DNA from: Planctomycetota bacterium
GTDB taxonomy: Bacteria > Planctomycetota > Planctomycetia > Pirellulales > Pirellulaceae
Length of the DNA stretch: 11,710 bases
Direction of reading: 5' to 3'
Assembly (NCBI GenBank): GCA_026692885.1
Contig: JAPLNJ010000276.1
Span: 1-11,710 of the forward strand
Numbering within the stretch: position 1 is the first letter of the stretch; every line of letters begins with the position of its first letter. Made by a program: the position numbers and the translations under genes. Shown piece after piece: positions 5,389 to 11,666 of this stretch. The notes under the pieces were generated by a model. The model was not told where the DNA came from. It saw nothing but the letters and a program-made list of their open reading frames with translations, and ran no database searches.

Positions 5389-6469
5389 CAGCGGCGGGCT
5401 CCTGCGTAAGATATTTTGCGTACTGAGGGCCGGGGATGTACTTCGTACCCCGCTTTCCGAGAACGCCATCCTGCACCATTCGTGCCAGCACGTCTGCGAG
5501 GCGATTAGGGTGCGGGCTGTTCGGATCTCGTGGGGCTCGCTCCAGCCAGCGGCGGCGGGCTCGGCCGAAAAGAGCCATGCTGCCCTGTCGGCCCGACCGC
5601 TGAAGCAGTTCCACGATGCTGCGATAGTCCTGCTCGTCCGGTGGATACGTCGGTTTTGCCGGTTTCGGTTTCGGTGCCGGTCGCCGGTTGGCTTCGGGCC
5701 TTGTGCCGTCGAAGTCCTGGAACCTACTCACGAGCCGCATCAGCGACCAGTTATTAGTTTGTTGAGCGTACTGCTGGATCACCTGCACGATCTTCTTGCG
5801 GCCGGTGTCAGCGTTGCTGTGGCCGTACCGTGCCCGCTGCGATCTTGTTCCTGTACCGGCGAGGATCGAGTTAAACAGATCCACGAGGTCGATGTCAGGC
5901 GTGGATCGCTGTCTGAGCAGTGTCGTGATGTCACCCATGATTTCCTGACTGTCGTCAGCCGCTCGACCTGGGATCTCGTCAGCGGACACCACCCCTGGGC
6001 CACCCTTGCCATAACCGATTGACCACGCTCCTGGCCGCTCGCTTCGCCGTAGTGCTGGGATTCCACCCTGGGCGATGCTTCTCAAATCGTTGCTGAGAAA
6101 CGTCCGAAAACGTGCCTCTAATGGGTTGCCGGTCTGAAGGTTATACGGACGGTTCTGATCGATGTCGAAGAGCGCCTGCCTTGGCAGACCTCGCTCCCCA
6201 ACCGGGCTCAGCATTCTGAACACAATCCGCTGGAGGCAGTCTTCCGGGTCGTACTGCTGGGGAATCCCGTTTCGGATCAGGGCTCCGAGGATGTAGCTGA
6301 CGAAGCGAAACGGTCGCAGAGCCTCGAATGCCTGTCGTAGTGCAGGATCTCGTGTGCGCTGGATAAGCCCTTCCAACTGCCTGTGAAATTCACGCTCGTA
6401 GGACGCCACCACACCGGGATCTAGGAGACTCGCTTCCTGAAGGTCAAGCCACGCCGCAAAACTAACCAT
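5381..6469 (-). CDS. Sigma-70-like putative DNA-binding protein, 362 aa
   Basis: Residues 40-135 resemble sigma-70 region 2: a helix FRFVSYILGALIRNG, then DPEDCLQRIVFRML (compare the EDLxQExFLRL motif), then ARFRTFLSNDLRSIA (compare FRxWLxxIARN). Residues 180-240 (LVDLFNSILAGTGTRSQRAR then GRKKIVQVIQQYA) could be a region 4-like HTH. A Pro/Lys linker at 255-278 leads to a C-terminal domain with HPNRLADVLARMVQDGVLG, typical of a winged helix. So it may be a diverged sigma factor or a replication or regulatory protein that borrowed the fold; the match is weak and unproven. The frame is open to an ATG at 6688, but the extra 73 residues are Pro/Ser-rich and look non-coding. I chose 6469 on protein-likeness, as neither start has a good Shine-Dalgarno sequence. 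It is the first gene of the minus-strand block. Confidence 0.62.
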   Translation of the reverse strand: MVSFAAWLDLQEASLLDPGVVASYEREFHRQLEGLIQRTRDPALRQAFEALRPFRFVSYILGALIRNGIPQQYDPEDCLQRIVFRMLSPVGERGLPRQALFDIDQNRPYNLQTGNPLEARFRTFLSNDLRSIAQGGIPALRRSERPGAWSIGYGKGGPGVVSADEIPGRAADDSQEIMGDITTLLRQRSTPDIDLVDLFNSILAGTGTRSQRARYGHSNADTGRKKIVQVIQQYAQQTNNWSLMRLVSRFQDFDGTRPEANRRPAPKPKPAKPTYPPDEQDYRSIVELLQRSGRQGSMALFGRARRRWLERAPRDPNSPHPNRLADVLARMVQDGVLGKRGTKYIPGPQYAKYLTQEPAAVA

Positions 6470-6869
6470 GAAGGTATTTAGGGGGGCGGCAGCGGATTTC
6501 TCGACGGCGGTTGGCTGACTCGTGGAACGATTTTCATGGAGGTGTCCGGTGAACACAGCGAGGCTGGGAGGGTTCCGTTCGCCAGGGGACACCGGCTTAA
6601 CAAGATTTTGGTGAATTCTGTTGCGGCCAGATTTGGACGCCGGGTGCGGCGGCTGTGCGACGGAAGGAGGCGGACGAGCCGACGACAAAAACCGGCCAGA
6701 GAAAAGGGGTTACGGCGTGGCGGCGGAACGGCGGTTGGCCGTCGTCTCAATTTTCACGGAATCGCCGAAGACCAGACGCCCTCAGTCCCGGAAAGCGTCT
6801 CATCGGCGGCTTGTGAGCGGCAGAAATCTGCGATAACGTGGGACACCGGTGGTTGAAGAAATCACCAAC
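6470..6869. other. Divergent intergenic region, no gene recognised
   Basis: About 400 bases separate the minus-strand sigma-like gene from the plus-strand membrane protein gene. Open frames here are Arg/Pro/Gly-rich and look like chance frames in GC-rich DNA. The region should contain promoters for both directions, but I see no convincing -35/-10 pair, operator palindrome or terminator. The N-terminal extension of the sigma-like gene, if real, would cover 6470-6688. Confidence 0.5.
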
Positions 6870-7289
6870 ATGAAACCCACCACGCAAAGATCACGGCTCG
6901 CCATCACCAGCAGGGCCACCGTCATCTGGCTGATCCTGATCGCCGCCGAGATTCTGCACGGCATTGCCCGTGGCATCTTCCTGGTTCCACACGTCGACGA
7001 ATCCAGGTCCAGCCAAATCGGCGTGTTCACCGGATCGATCATCATCCTGGTTGTCGCATTGACGTTCGTCCGTTGGCTCAGTGCATCCCGGACCACCGAT
7101 CTGTTGATGGTCGGCCTGCTGTGGCTGGGCCTGACACTGGCTTTCGAGGTGCTGTTCGGACGGCCCGTTGGTGGGCCTTCGTGGGAGCGGCTGACGGCAG
7201 ACTACAACATTCTGGAGGGCGGGCTGCTGCCGTTCGGGATACTGGTGCTGCTGCTGTGGCCGTTGATTGCGGACAAACTACGTCAATAG
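6870..7289 (+). CDS. Four-helix integral membrane protein, 139 aa
   Basis: Four hydrophobic segments are visible: VIWLILIAAEILHGIARGIF, then GVFTGSIIILVVALTFVRWL, then LLMVGLLWLGLTLAFEVLFG, and LLPFGILVLLLWPLIADKL. Conserved-looking Glu and His lie within helix 1 (AEILHG), with WERLTADYNILEGG in the loop before helix 4. I recall small membrane proteins with this pattern as common conserved hypotheticals in bacteria, with no known activity. Start 6870 is preferred to the GTG at 6849, since the extra seven residues are polar and the ribosome binding site is weak for both. It begins the plus-strand section and is not obviously linked in function to the operon on its left. Confidence 0.72.
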   Translation: MKPTTQRSRLAITSRATVIWLILIAAEILHGIARGIFLVPHVDESRSSQIGVFTGSIIILVVALTFVRWLSASRTTDLLMVGLLWLGLTLAFEVLFGRPVGGPSWERLTADYNILEGGLLPFGILVLLLWPLIADKLRQ

Positions 7290-7359
7290 CCCCGCTTCGG
7301 CGGTGCCGACCGAGGCTGCCTCTGGGAAGCCGGGTTCGGCCTTCGTTCCGATCTGGTAG

Positions 7360-7578
7360 AATAGCCTCAACCGTTGCGAGTTGCGGAAAAGGGAGACCGC
7401 CCTGATTCCGTGGACCGAAGTCAAGGGTTTTGCGGAAGCCAAGCTGAATTGGCAGAAAGTCATGGTGCTGACAGCCAGTAACCCGCCCGTGGCGACCATG
7501 ATTCTGCCGATGGCGGTGTTCCAGTTGATGCGGGGGAGGTTGCCGGTGGGATTGGTTCAGCAGTGCGATAGGCTTGAA
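7360..7578 (+). pseudogene. Possible fragment of an unrecognised gene
   Basis: The plus-strand frame open from the stop at 7357-7359 reads IPWTEVKGFAEAKLNWQKVM, then a hydrophobic stretch ending ATMILPMAVFQLMRGRLP. High G+C at third positions supports coding in this frame. Only a TTG (7381) is available as a start. After about 7570 the frame runs under the start of the next gene and loses protein character, so a C-terminus appears to be missing. I do not recognise the family. It may simply be a short gene or a chance frame. Confidence 0.28.
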
Positions 7579-7594
7579 CACGATTGTGGTGGGA

Positions 7595-8650
7595 ATGAGT
7601 CGTATGCCAAGTCCAGATCTACAGCATCGGGTCGAAATGTGCCGTCAGGATTTTGAGGCAGAGAGGGGCAGGCCGTTTGACCATTTCTTCTGCCCCATTC
7701 TCCACTGCGATCAAGACGTGGAACTGTGCAAAGGGCATGTGATCCCCGACGCCTTTGGAACATGCCGTGCTTGGGTTCCACAACGAAAGGATGTTGACAA
7801 CTTTTTTGGATCTGTTGCTGAAGCCGACTTCCTGGGCGTAGTACAAGATCGGGGGAAGAGCCCTTTCGACCTGTGGATAGACCGAAAAACACGCAGTCGC
7901 CATCGACCACGACTTGAGCACCAATGCGTCAATCTGGATTACTACTTTCCAAAGCGAGTTGATCCCGTTGCTGGTCAGACAATCGTGCATGTGGCTGGCG
8001 ACCAAGGGGAAAGACTGTGCGACGTTGTGGTAAAGGCGTCACGAGACCAGATGATGAACCTTGTCGGTGAGCAGTTACAGATCGTCATCGACCAGAACTT
8101 TCGTGCAGCCATAGTTGCCTCAGTACTGAAGGCAGCACACCTGACACTCTTCAAGATGCTCGGTTACCGATACGTCTTTTCGGCTGGCGGGCAGTACCTT
8201 GCTGACATTCTGAGTCGTTTCTACCTATTGAATCACGGATCGACGCAAAACGTCTCGGATGAAGTCTTGAGTAAGTACTTCGGGCCGTTGGGATGTATGA
8301 TCTCGCCGATGATGGTGCGGAGCGGCACCGCTCCCCAGGGAACCGTGCTTGACAACCAGGTATTAGCCTGTGTCGGTGCAACGCAAGGTGTGTTTGCACT
8401 TGGTGTGGTGGTCAAAGCCGCTGACGATTTGTTCTGCGTGTTTCTGCCGCCAAACGAGGGTAAAGCGATTGACACGTACTCTGGGTTCCTCCTGGAGCCA
8501 CCGAGATCCGTTCTGGTAAAGATTCTTCGTTACTACCCTGGCGAAGCCGAAGAGACGTCGTGCTGGGAAATCGGGCCGGACGCCCCTGTGCGCATCCCGT
8601 TGCCGGACTCGTTGCCGGATATGTCGCCTCCCAGCGGAACAGAAGTGTAA
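7595..8650 (+). CDS. Uncharacterised protein with an N-terminal HNH-like Cys/His cluster, 351 aa
   Basis: Residues 31-50 read FFCPILHCDQDVELCKGHVI and are followed by a further Cys at 57. The CPxL...C...CxGHxIP pattern recalls the zinc-binding and catalytic His part of HNH/treble-clef nucleases (CxxC...HxxP), though the spacing is not standard and a second metal pair is not obvious. A conserved-looking RKDVDNFFGSVAEADFL follows. The remainder is mixed alpha/beta with a helical middle (AAIVASVLKAAHLTLFKMLG) and an acidic, Pro-rich end, and I recognise no domain there. The start is ATG 7595, with GGTGGGA before it; TTG 7574 and ATG 7637 are alternatives. Position beside nuclease genes hints at restriction or defence, but direct evidence is limited to the Cys/His cluster. 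Confidence 0.68.
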   Translation: MSRMPSPDLQHRVEMCRQDFEAERGRPFDHFFCPILHCDQDVELCKGHVIPDAFGTCRAWVPQRKDVDNFFGSVAEADFLGVVQDRGKSPFDLWIDRKTRSRHRPRLEHQCVNLDYYFPKRVDPVAGQTIVHVAGDQGERLCDVVVKASRDQMMNLVGEQLQIVIDQNFRAAIVASVLKAAHLTLFKMLGYRYVFSAGGQYLADILSRFYLLNHGSTQNVSDEVLSKYFGPLGCMISPMMVRSGTAPQGTVLDNQVLACVGATQGVFALGVVVKAADDLFCVFLPPNEGKAIDTYSGFLLEPPRSVLVKILRYYPGEAEETSCWEIGPDAPVRIPLPDSLPDMSPPSGTEV

Positions 8651-8663
8651 TCGTCCGGCACGG

Positions 8664-8821
8664 TCAGTGCTGCGGCAACCGGATCTCGATCCCGTAGCTG
8701 GGGGCACGCACATGTTGCCGTTCAGCAGGAAGCAATCGCCGCCGAACATCTTCCTTCCGGTGATCCCACGGCGGCGACCGAACACCTGACGGATGCGGCG
8801 GGCGAGGGATTCGCTGTAGGC
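8664..8821 (-). pseudogene. Remnant of a TfoX N-terminal-domain protein
   Basis: On the minus strand, directly after a stop at 8824-8822, the frame reads AYSESLARRIRQVFG, then GITGRKMFGGDCFLLNGNMC. The KMFGGxxFLLNGNM signature is diagnostic of the TfoX N-terminal domain. The expected ATG is replaced by TGA (ATTGAGCC where ATGGCC would be expected), and after about 8705 the homologous reading shifts frame (SYGIEIRLPQH then stop). Most of the roughly 100-residue domain is therefore lost or shifted and the gene is dead. Confidence 0.65.
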
Positions 8822-8856
8822 TCAATGGGTCAGTCCTGTGGTTCCGGGTCTCGGAC

Positions 8857-9768
8857 TTATGAGTTCGCCTTCTTCGGTTTCTGGTGAAGCCTCTCAGACG
8901 GTCGAGGAACCTGAAGGCTGTCCATTGCGGTTAGCGTGTCCGGGAAAGCAAACGGTGGAAGTTCGTTTTGCCGCTCGAAGATCGCAATCGTCAGGTTGTA
9001 CAGCAGGATTTGCAGGCCGATGTTCGCACCTTGATGCTCGGACTCAAACACACCATAGCTGCGCTCGTTCACGTTCGTGCCGGAACAAAGTGATAGATGC
9101 CTAAGCGAGCCAACAAAGTGCGGGAGGACATACACTGCTGTGTCGCAATCAGACTCAGGATGAACGTAACGACTGTTCTCAGTGTAGGCATCGAGCAGTA
9201 CTTTGCGATATGTCTCAGGATTTCTGTCGGTTTCATCTTCGAAGCTGACCACTGCTGAGAATACTGGCTTCAATTCCGACCAACCGGCGTAGCTCTTGGT
9301 CGTAGGATGTTTGCGAGTCTTCTGCTGAACGATGACATCGAGAAGGTGTTGCTTGGCATCTACTGCCTGCCGTATGCCATTGGCTAACGTGTCATTGTCG
9401 CTGACACGACGGAAGGTCCGCTTTACCTGGATCATGCCGAGCACTGCTTCCGGCTGAATAATTACAAAATCTTCGAGACGGAAAACGGGTCGGTAGTCAT
9501 TGATGTCGTGGATCAGAATATCGATTTCAGGCCCGTGATATTCCTTCCCGTCTCGCTCGACCCTACCATAAACGTATCCCTTATCGACGCTCATTCCCTT
9601 CAGCAGGTGACGCCGGAGGAAATCCCGCAACAGAATCTCGCAATGCGTACCGGGGTGGGTCCAGTCTTTGGTCTGTCCAAGAAGTTGATTGATGTTCTCG
9701 TATTGGGCAAGGAGCAATTCTGCCTGACTAGAGTAGAATTTGACCAGACCTTCGGAATGTGATTTCAT
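8857..9768 (-). CDS. DUF6602-type PD-(D/E)XK nuclease-like protein, 303 aa
   Basis: The opening half matches what I know of DUF6602: THPGTHCEILLRDFLRRHL at 37-55, EIDILIHD at 81-88, and VIIQPEAVLGMIQVKRTF at 102-119. This is a typical PD-(D/E)XK arrangement, with an early helix Glu (E44), Asp at 83 on strand 2, and a Q-V-K (114-116) where the canonical motif is E-x-K. A QxK variant is known in Mrr-type nucleases, so activity remains possible. The C-terminal half (residues 150-303) is unrecognised. Family members often sit in defence islands. It is on the same strand as the ScoMcrA-like and Vsr-like genes upstream. The ATG at 9768 is the first in frame, and no strong Shine-Dalgarno sequence precedes it. 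Nuclease action on foreign DNA is inferred. Confidence 0.75.
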   Translation of the reverse strand: MKSHSEGLVKFYSSQAELLLAQYENINQLLGQTKDWTHPGTHCEILLRDFLRRHLLKGMSVDKGYVYGRVERDGKEYHGPEIDILIHDINDYRPVFRLEDFVIIQPEAVLGMIQVKRTFRRVSDNDTLANGIRQAVDAKQHLLDVIVQQKTRKHPTTKSYAGWSELKPVFSAVVSFEDETDRNPETYRKVLLDAYTENSRYVHPESDCDTAVYVLPHFVGSLRHLSLCSGTNVNERSYGVFESEHQGANIGLQILLYNLTIAIFERQNELPPFAFPDTLTAMDSLQVPRPSERLHQKPKKANS

Positions 9769-9792
9769 TGTTCAGGACCCCCTTGACAAGCC

Positions 9793-10965
9793 TTAGTCCG
9801 CCGCCGTGACCTGCGACGGGCTGAATCTCGCTGTCCGGGTGCCTGCCACTACGTTCCCGGAAACAATTGCACGCCCAGCCATTGTCGCAGGAGAACCACC
9901 ACCGGGACAACAGGTATGGCGGCAATCAAGGGCAAGACCACCGCCAGCCCACCAGCGTGGCGGCGTGGCTGGCCGGTCCCCTGGTACTGTGTAGGCTGGC
10001 AGGTACACCACCGTCCGTGACGCCTGCAAGCGATCCGCCACCACCGAAGAACCGGGCCTGACCATGGAGGAAGCCATCCAGGAAGTTGGAGGAAACGAGT
10101 TGGCGGAACTGGGCGTCCAAATCCCCTCGAATTTGGTCACGGACTGCGTGCGTCTGTGCTGCAACCTGTGCCCGCTGGAAGACGACCCTTCGCTGATTGA
10201 GCCGGATGCCCTGTCCAAGGATCGGACGAAGTTCGATGAAACTGGCGACCAGAAGTACGTCGAGAAGGCGCACCGGCGTGGCAAGTTCGGCTGGAATGTG
10301 GGTGGGGCCTCGAACATGCGTTGCCAGTTGTCGAGCTTGGGAGGTTTGTCCGGCGTGGCTTCGGTGGTCTGGTCCAGTATGGTGAACAAGATCGGGTTGG
10401 CCTCCAGGTACGCCCGCACGGCGTCCACCAGGGACCGCTGGTAGTTCTTCGCCGGTTTGTAGCCGTTGATGTACGGCAGGCCCAGTTTCAGCAGCACGGC
10501 GCTCACGTTTTGGTGCTTGAACTCGACTGATCCCTTGGATCTGGCGGCGAGCGTTTCACGCAGCAGCCAGTTGTGCTCGGCCTTGCTGTAGTCCCGGCCA
10601 AGCATATCCAACTGGAGTAGGTCAAAGTAGTCGGCGATCAACAGGCCGACTTCAACATCGGACCAGACGGTGGGCGTTTGCACTTGGTCGTCGGGCATGG
10701 CTTCGACCTTGAATCCCAGGCGCCTCAACTCGTAGTTGGCTTGGCCCGGTGCTTCGCCGCCGCTAAACCTGCTCGGGTGCAGAATTTCGCCGGTCAGGTG
10801 CCAGTCAGCAATCCCAATGACGGCCTTCGGGGGCGTAGCGTTTGCCGTCATGGACCAGTTCGTACCCGTGGGCTTGCCGAACGGGTAGTCGATCCCCGCA
10901 TCGAGGTCGGCTAGGGCCTTGAGGACGTGTTCACGGGTCAGACCTTTGGGTATCGACTGGGGCAT
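9793..10965 (-). CDS. ScoMcrA-like head-domain protein, apparently cut off after about 220 residues
   Basis: Residues 1-90 match the N-terminal head domain typical of ScoMcrA-like restriction proteins: LTREHVLKALADLDAGIDYP, PPKAVIGIADWHL, FSGGEAPGQANYELRRLGF. Residues 100-190 (WSDVEVGLLIADYFDLL, KGSVEFKHQNVSAVLLKLGL, INGYKPAKNYQ) are a second block that I associate with DUF3883-containing proteins, which usually end in an EVKTT nuclease-like domain. That domain is missing. From about residue 221 (near 10302) the frame becomes Ser/Pro/Arg-rich antisense of a plus-strand gene fragment and happens to stay open to 9793. The protein is therefore probably truncated with a junk tail. Start 10965 is chosen because the frame further upstream overlaps the nuclease gene. 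The gap from that gene is 40 nt, which suggests an operon. Confidence 0.65.
   Translation of the reverse strand: MPQSIPKGLTREHVLKALADLDAGIDYPFGKPTGTNWSMTANATPPKAVIGIADWHLTGEILHPSRFSGGEAPGQANYELRRLGFKVEAMPDDQVQTPTVWSDVEVGLLIADYFDLLQLDMLGRDYSKAEHNWLLRETLAARSKGSVEFKHQNVSAVLLKLGLPYINGYKPAKNYQRSLVDAVRAYLEANPILFTILDQTTEATPDKPPKLDNWQRMFEAPPTFQPNLPRRCAFSTYFWSPVSSNFVRSLDRASGSISEGSSSSGHRLQHRRTQSVTKFEGIWTPSSANSFPPTSWMASSMVRPGSSVVADRLQASRTVVYLPAYTVPGDRPATPPRWWAGGGLALDCRHTCCPGGGSPATMAGRAIVSGNVVAGTRTARFSPSQVTAAD
9957..10302 (+). pseudogene. Plus-strand fragment of an unrecognised gene with a one-base deletion
   Basis: The plus strand reads VAAWLAGPLVLCRLA from 9957 in one frame. In the next frame it reads RYTTVRDACKRSATTEEPG, then LTMEEAIQEVGGNELAELG and VTDCVRLCCNLCPLEDDPS, ending AHRRGKFGWN near 10302. 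Loss of one base around 9998-10001 (CTGGC-AGGTAC) would join the two into one natural-looking protein, and it also creates an in-frame stop upstream. After GKFGWN the sequence becomes antisense to the ScoMcrA-like gene, so the 3' part is missing. I do not recognise the family. The minus-strand readings of the same DNA look like non-coding complement. Confidence 0.45.
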
Positions 10966-11005
10966 GGGGCCATGATAGCAGGTTGGGGGTGCGAAGTCAG
11001 CAACG

Positions 11006-11485
11006 TCAGTTATCGTCCATTGAAAAAAGCAGAAGCTGACGCTCATCCGTGCCGGACTCCATTTGTGACTTCTTTGCCAGATATTCTCGGATGACAGCCT
11101 CCGCTTTGACCGAGTTGACGAGAGACTCTCTTCGCAAATAGTCATCAAGACCTGGAAAATGAACATTGCATAACTGCTGAATCTTCAGCAACACCATATT
11201 CGCTACGGCCTTCAAGTCGCCTTGCGGCGCCACAACATCATTCGCACCAAGCAATTCTAAGGGCTCCTCACGGACACGGATTACTCGCCAGCCTGCATCT
11301 TCCAGCAGCGCCGTCTTCCTCTTATCCCCTCCAATCTTCTCCTGATGCCAGTACCAGCCATCGAACTCCACAACCAGTCGAAAGTCTGGAACGACAATAT
11401 CGACATCGACAATCTTGTCAGCCACCACAAGCTTATGCTCGTCTAGATCTATCGCTAGGAACCCCTGTAGTTCACATGCAAGCAA
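11006..11485 (-). CDS. Vsr/DUF559-like endonuclease, 5'-truncated at the terminal repeat
   Basis: The core KIVDVDIVVPDFRLVVEFDG, then YWH at 45-47, then GWRVIRVREEPLELLG, matches the Vsr/DUF559 branch of the PD-(D/E)XK fold. Likely metal ligands are the Asp of VDI or PDF (29, 34) and the Glu/Asp of VEFD (40, 42), with His47 nearby. Such enzymes nick or cut DNA and are common in restriction and phage-defence loci. The only available start is TTG 11485. The frame stays open and protein-like further upstream (APRSRDEILLACELQ) to a stop at 11530-11528 inside the repeat. Homologues, as I recall them, usually have more sequence upstream, often zinc-ribbon units, so the N-terminus appears to have been removed where the repeat begins. 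It is 40 nt ahead of the ScoMcrA-like gene, probably in one transcript. Confidence 0.72.
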   Translation of the reverse strand: MLACELQGFLAIDLDEHKLVVADKIVDVDIVVPDFRLVVEFDGWYWHQEKIGGDKRKTALLEDAGWRVIRVREEPLELLGANDVVAPQGDLKAVANMVLLKIQQLCNVHFPGLDDYLRRESLVNSVKAEAVIREYLAKKSQMESGTDERQLLLFSMDDN

Positions 11486-11512
11486 GATTTCATCCCGTGA
11501 CCGTGGAGCTAA

Positions 11513-11654
11513 TTGACCCCGAATTATTCATACTCTGATTTTTTCACCGCCATGGAAGCAGCGAGAGCGTGACAGAGGAGCGGGAGATGACGCTAGCGCA
11601 AACCTTCCCCCTCCCCAGAGCATCTGGTTTGAACAGGGGGGGTGAGTTGTCACT
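11513..11654 (-). repeat. Right terminal inverted repeat, 142 bp
   Basis: This is the reverse complement of 1-142 with three differences. The first 84 bases from the outer end are identical, including the seven-C run. The inner end stops within the 5' region of the Vsr-like gene. Beyond the outer end, 11655-11710 is unrelated to anything else in the window and too short to assign. Confidence 0.93.
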
Positions 11655-11666
11655 GACCAGGTCAGT
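11652..11666. repeat. 15-bp perfect palindrome at the right repeat/flank boundary
   Basis: ACTGACC-A-GGTCAGT: two 7-base arms around one central base. The first three bases belong to the terminal repeat and the other 12 to the flank. It may be a symmetrical target site or a recombinase binding site. The left flank is outside the window, so the comparison cannot be made. Confidence 0.6.

Noticed and set aside
6478..6836. Several overlapping Arg/Pro-rich frames upstream of the sigma-like gene
   Set aside because: Chance frames in GC-rich DNA; no start signals and no resemblance to known proteins.
7078..7581. 167-aa minus-strand frame under the membrane protein and downstream gap
   Set aside because: His/Pro/Arg-rich, overlaps the well-supported membrane protein antisense, and has no domain-like segment.
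9926..10273. 115-aa minus-strand frame inside the C-terminal part of the ScoMcrA-like ORF
   Set aside because: Looks like the complement of the plus-strand fragment at 9957-10302; no recognised motif and no ribosome binding site.
10966..11166. N-terminal extension of the ScoMcrA-like protein to 11166
   Set aside because: The extra 67 residues overlap the Vsr-like gene in another frame and lack protein character; the head domain starts at the ATG at 10965.
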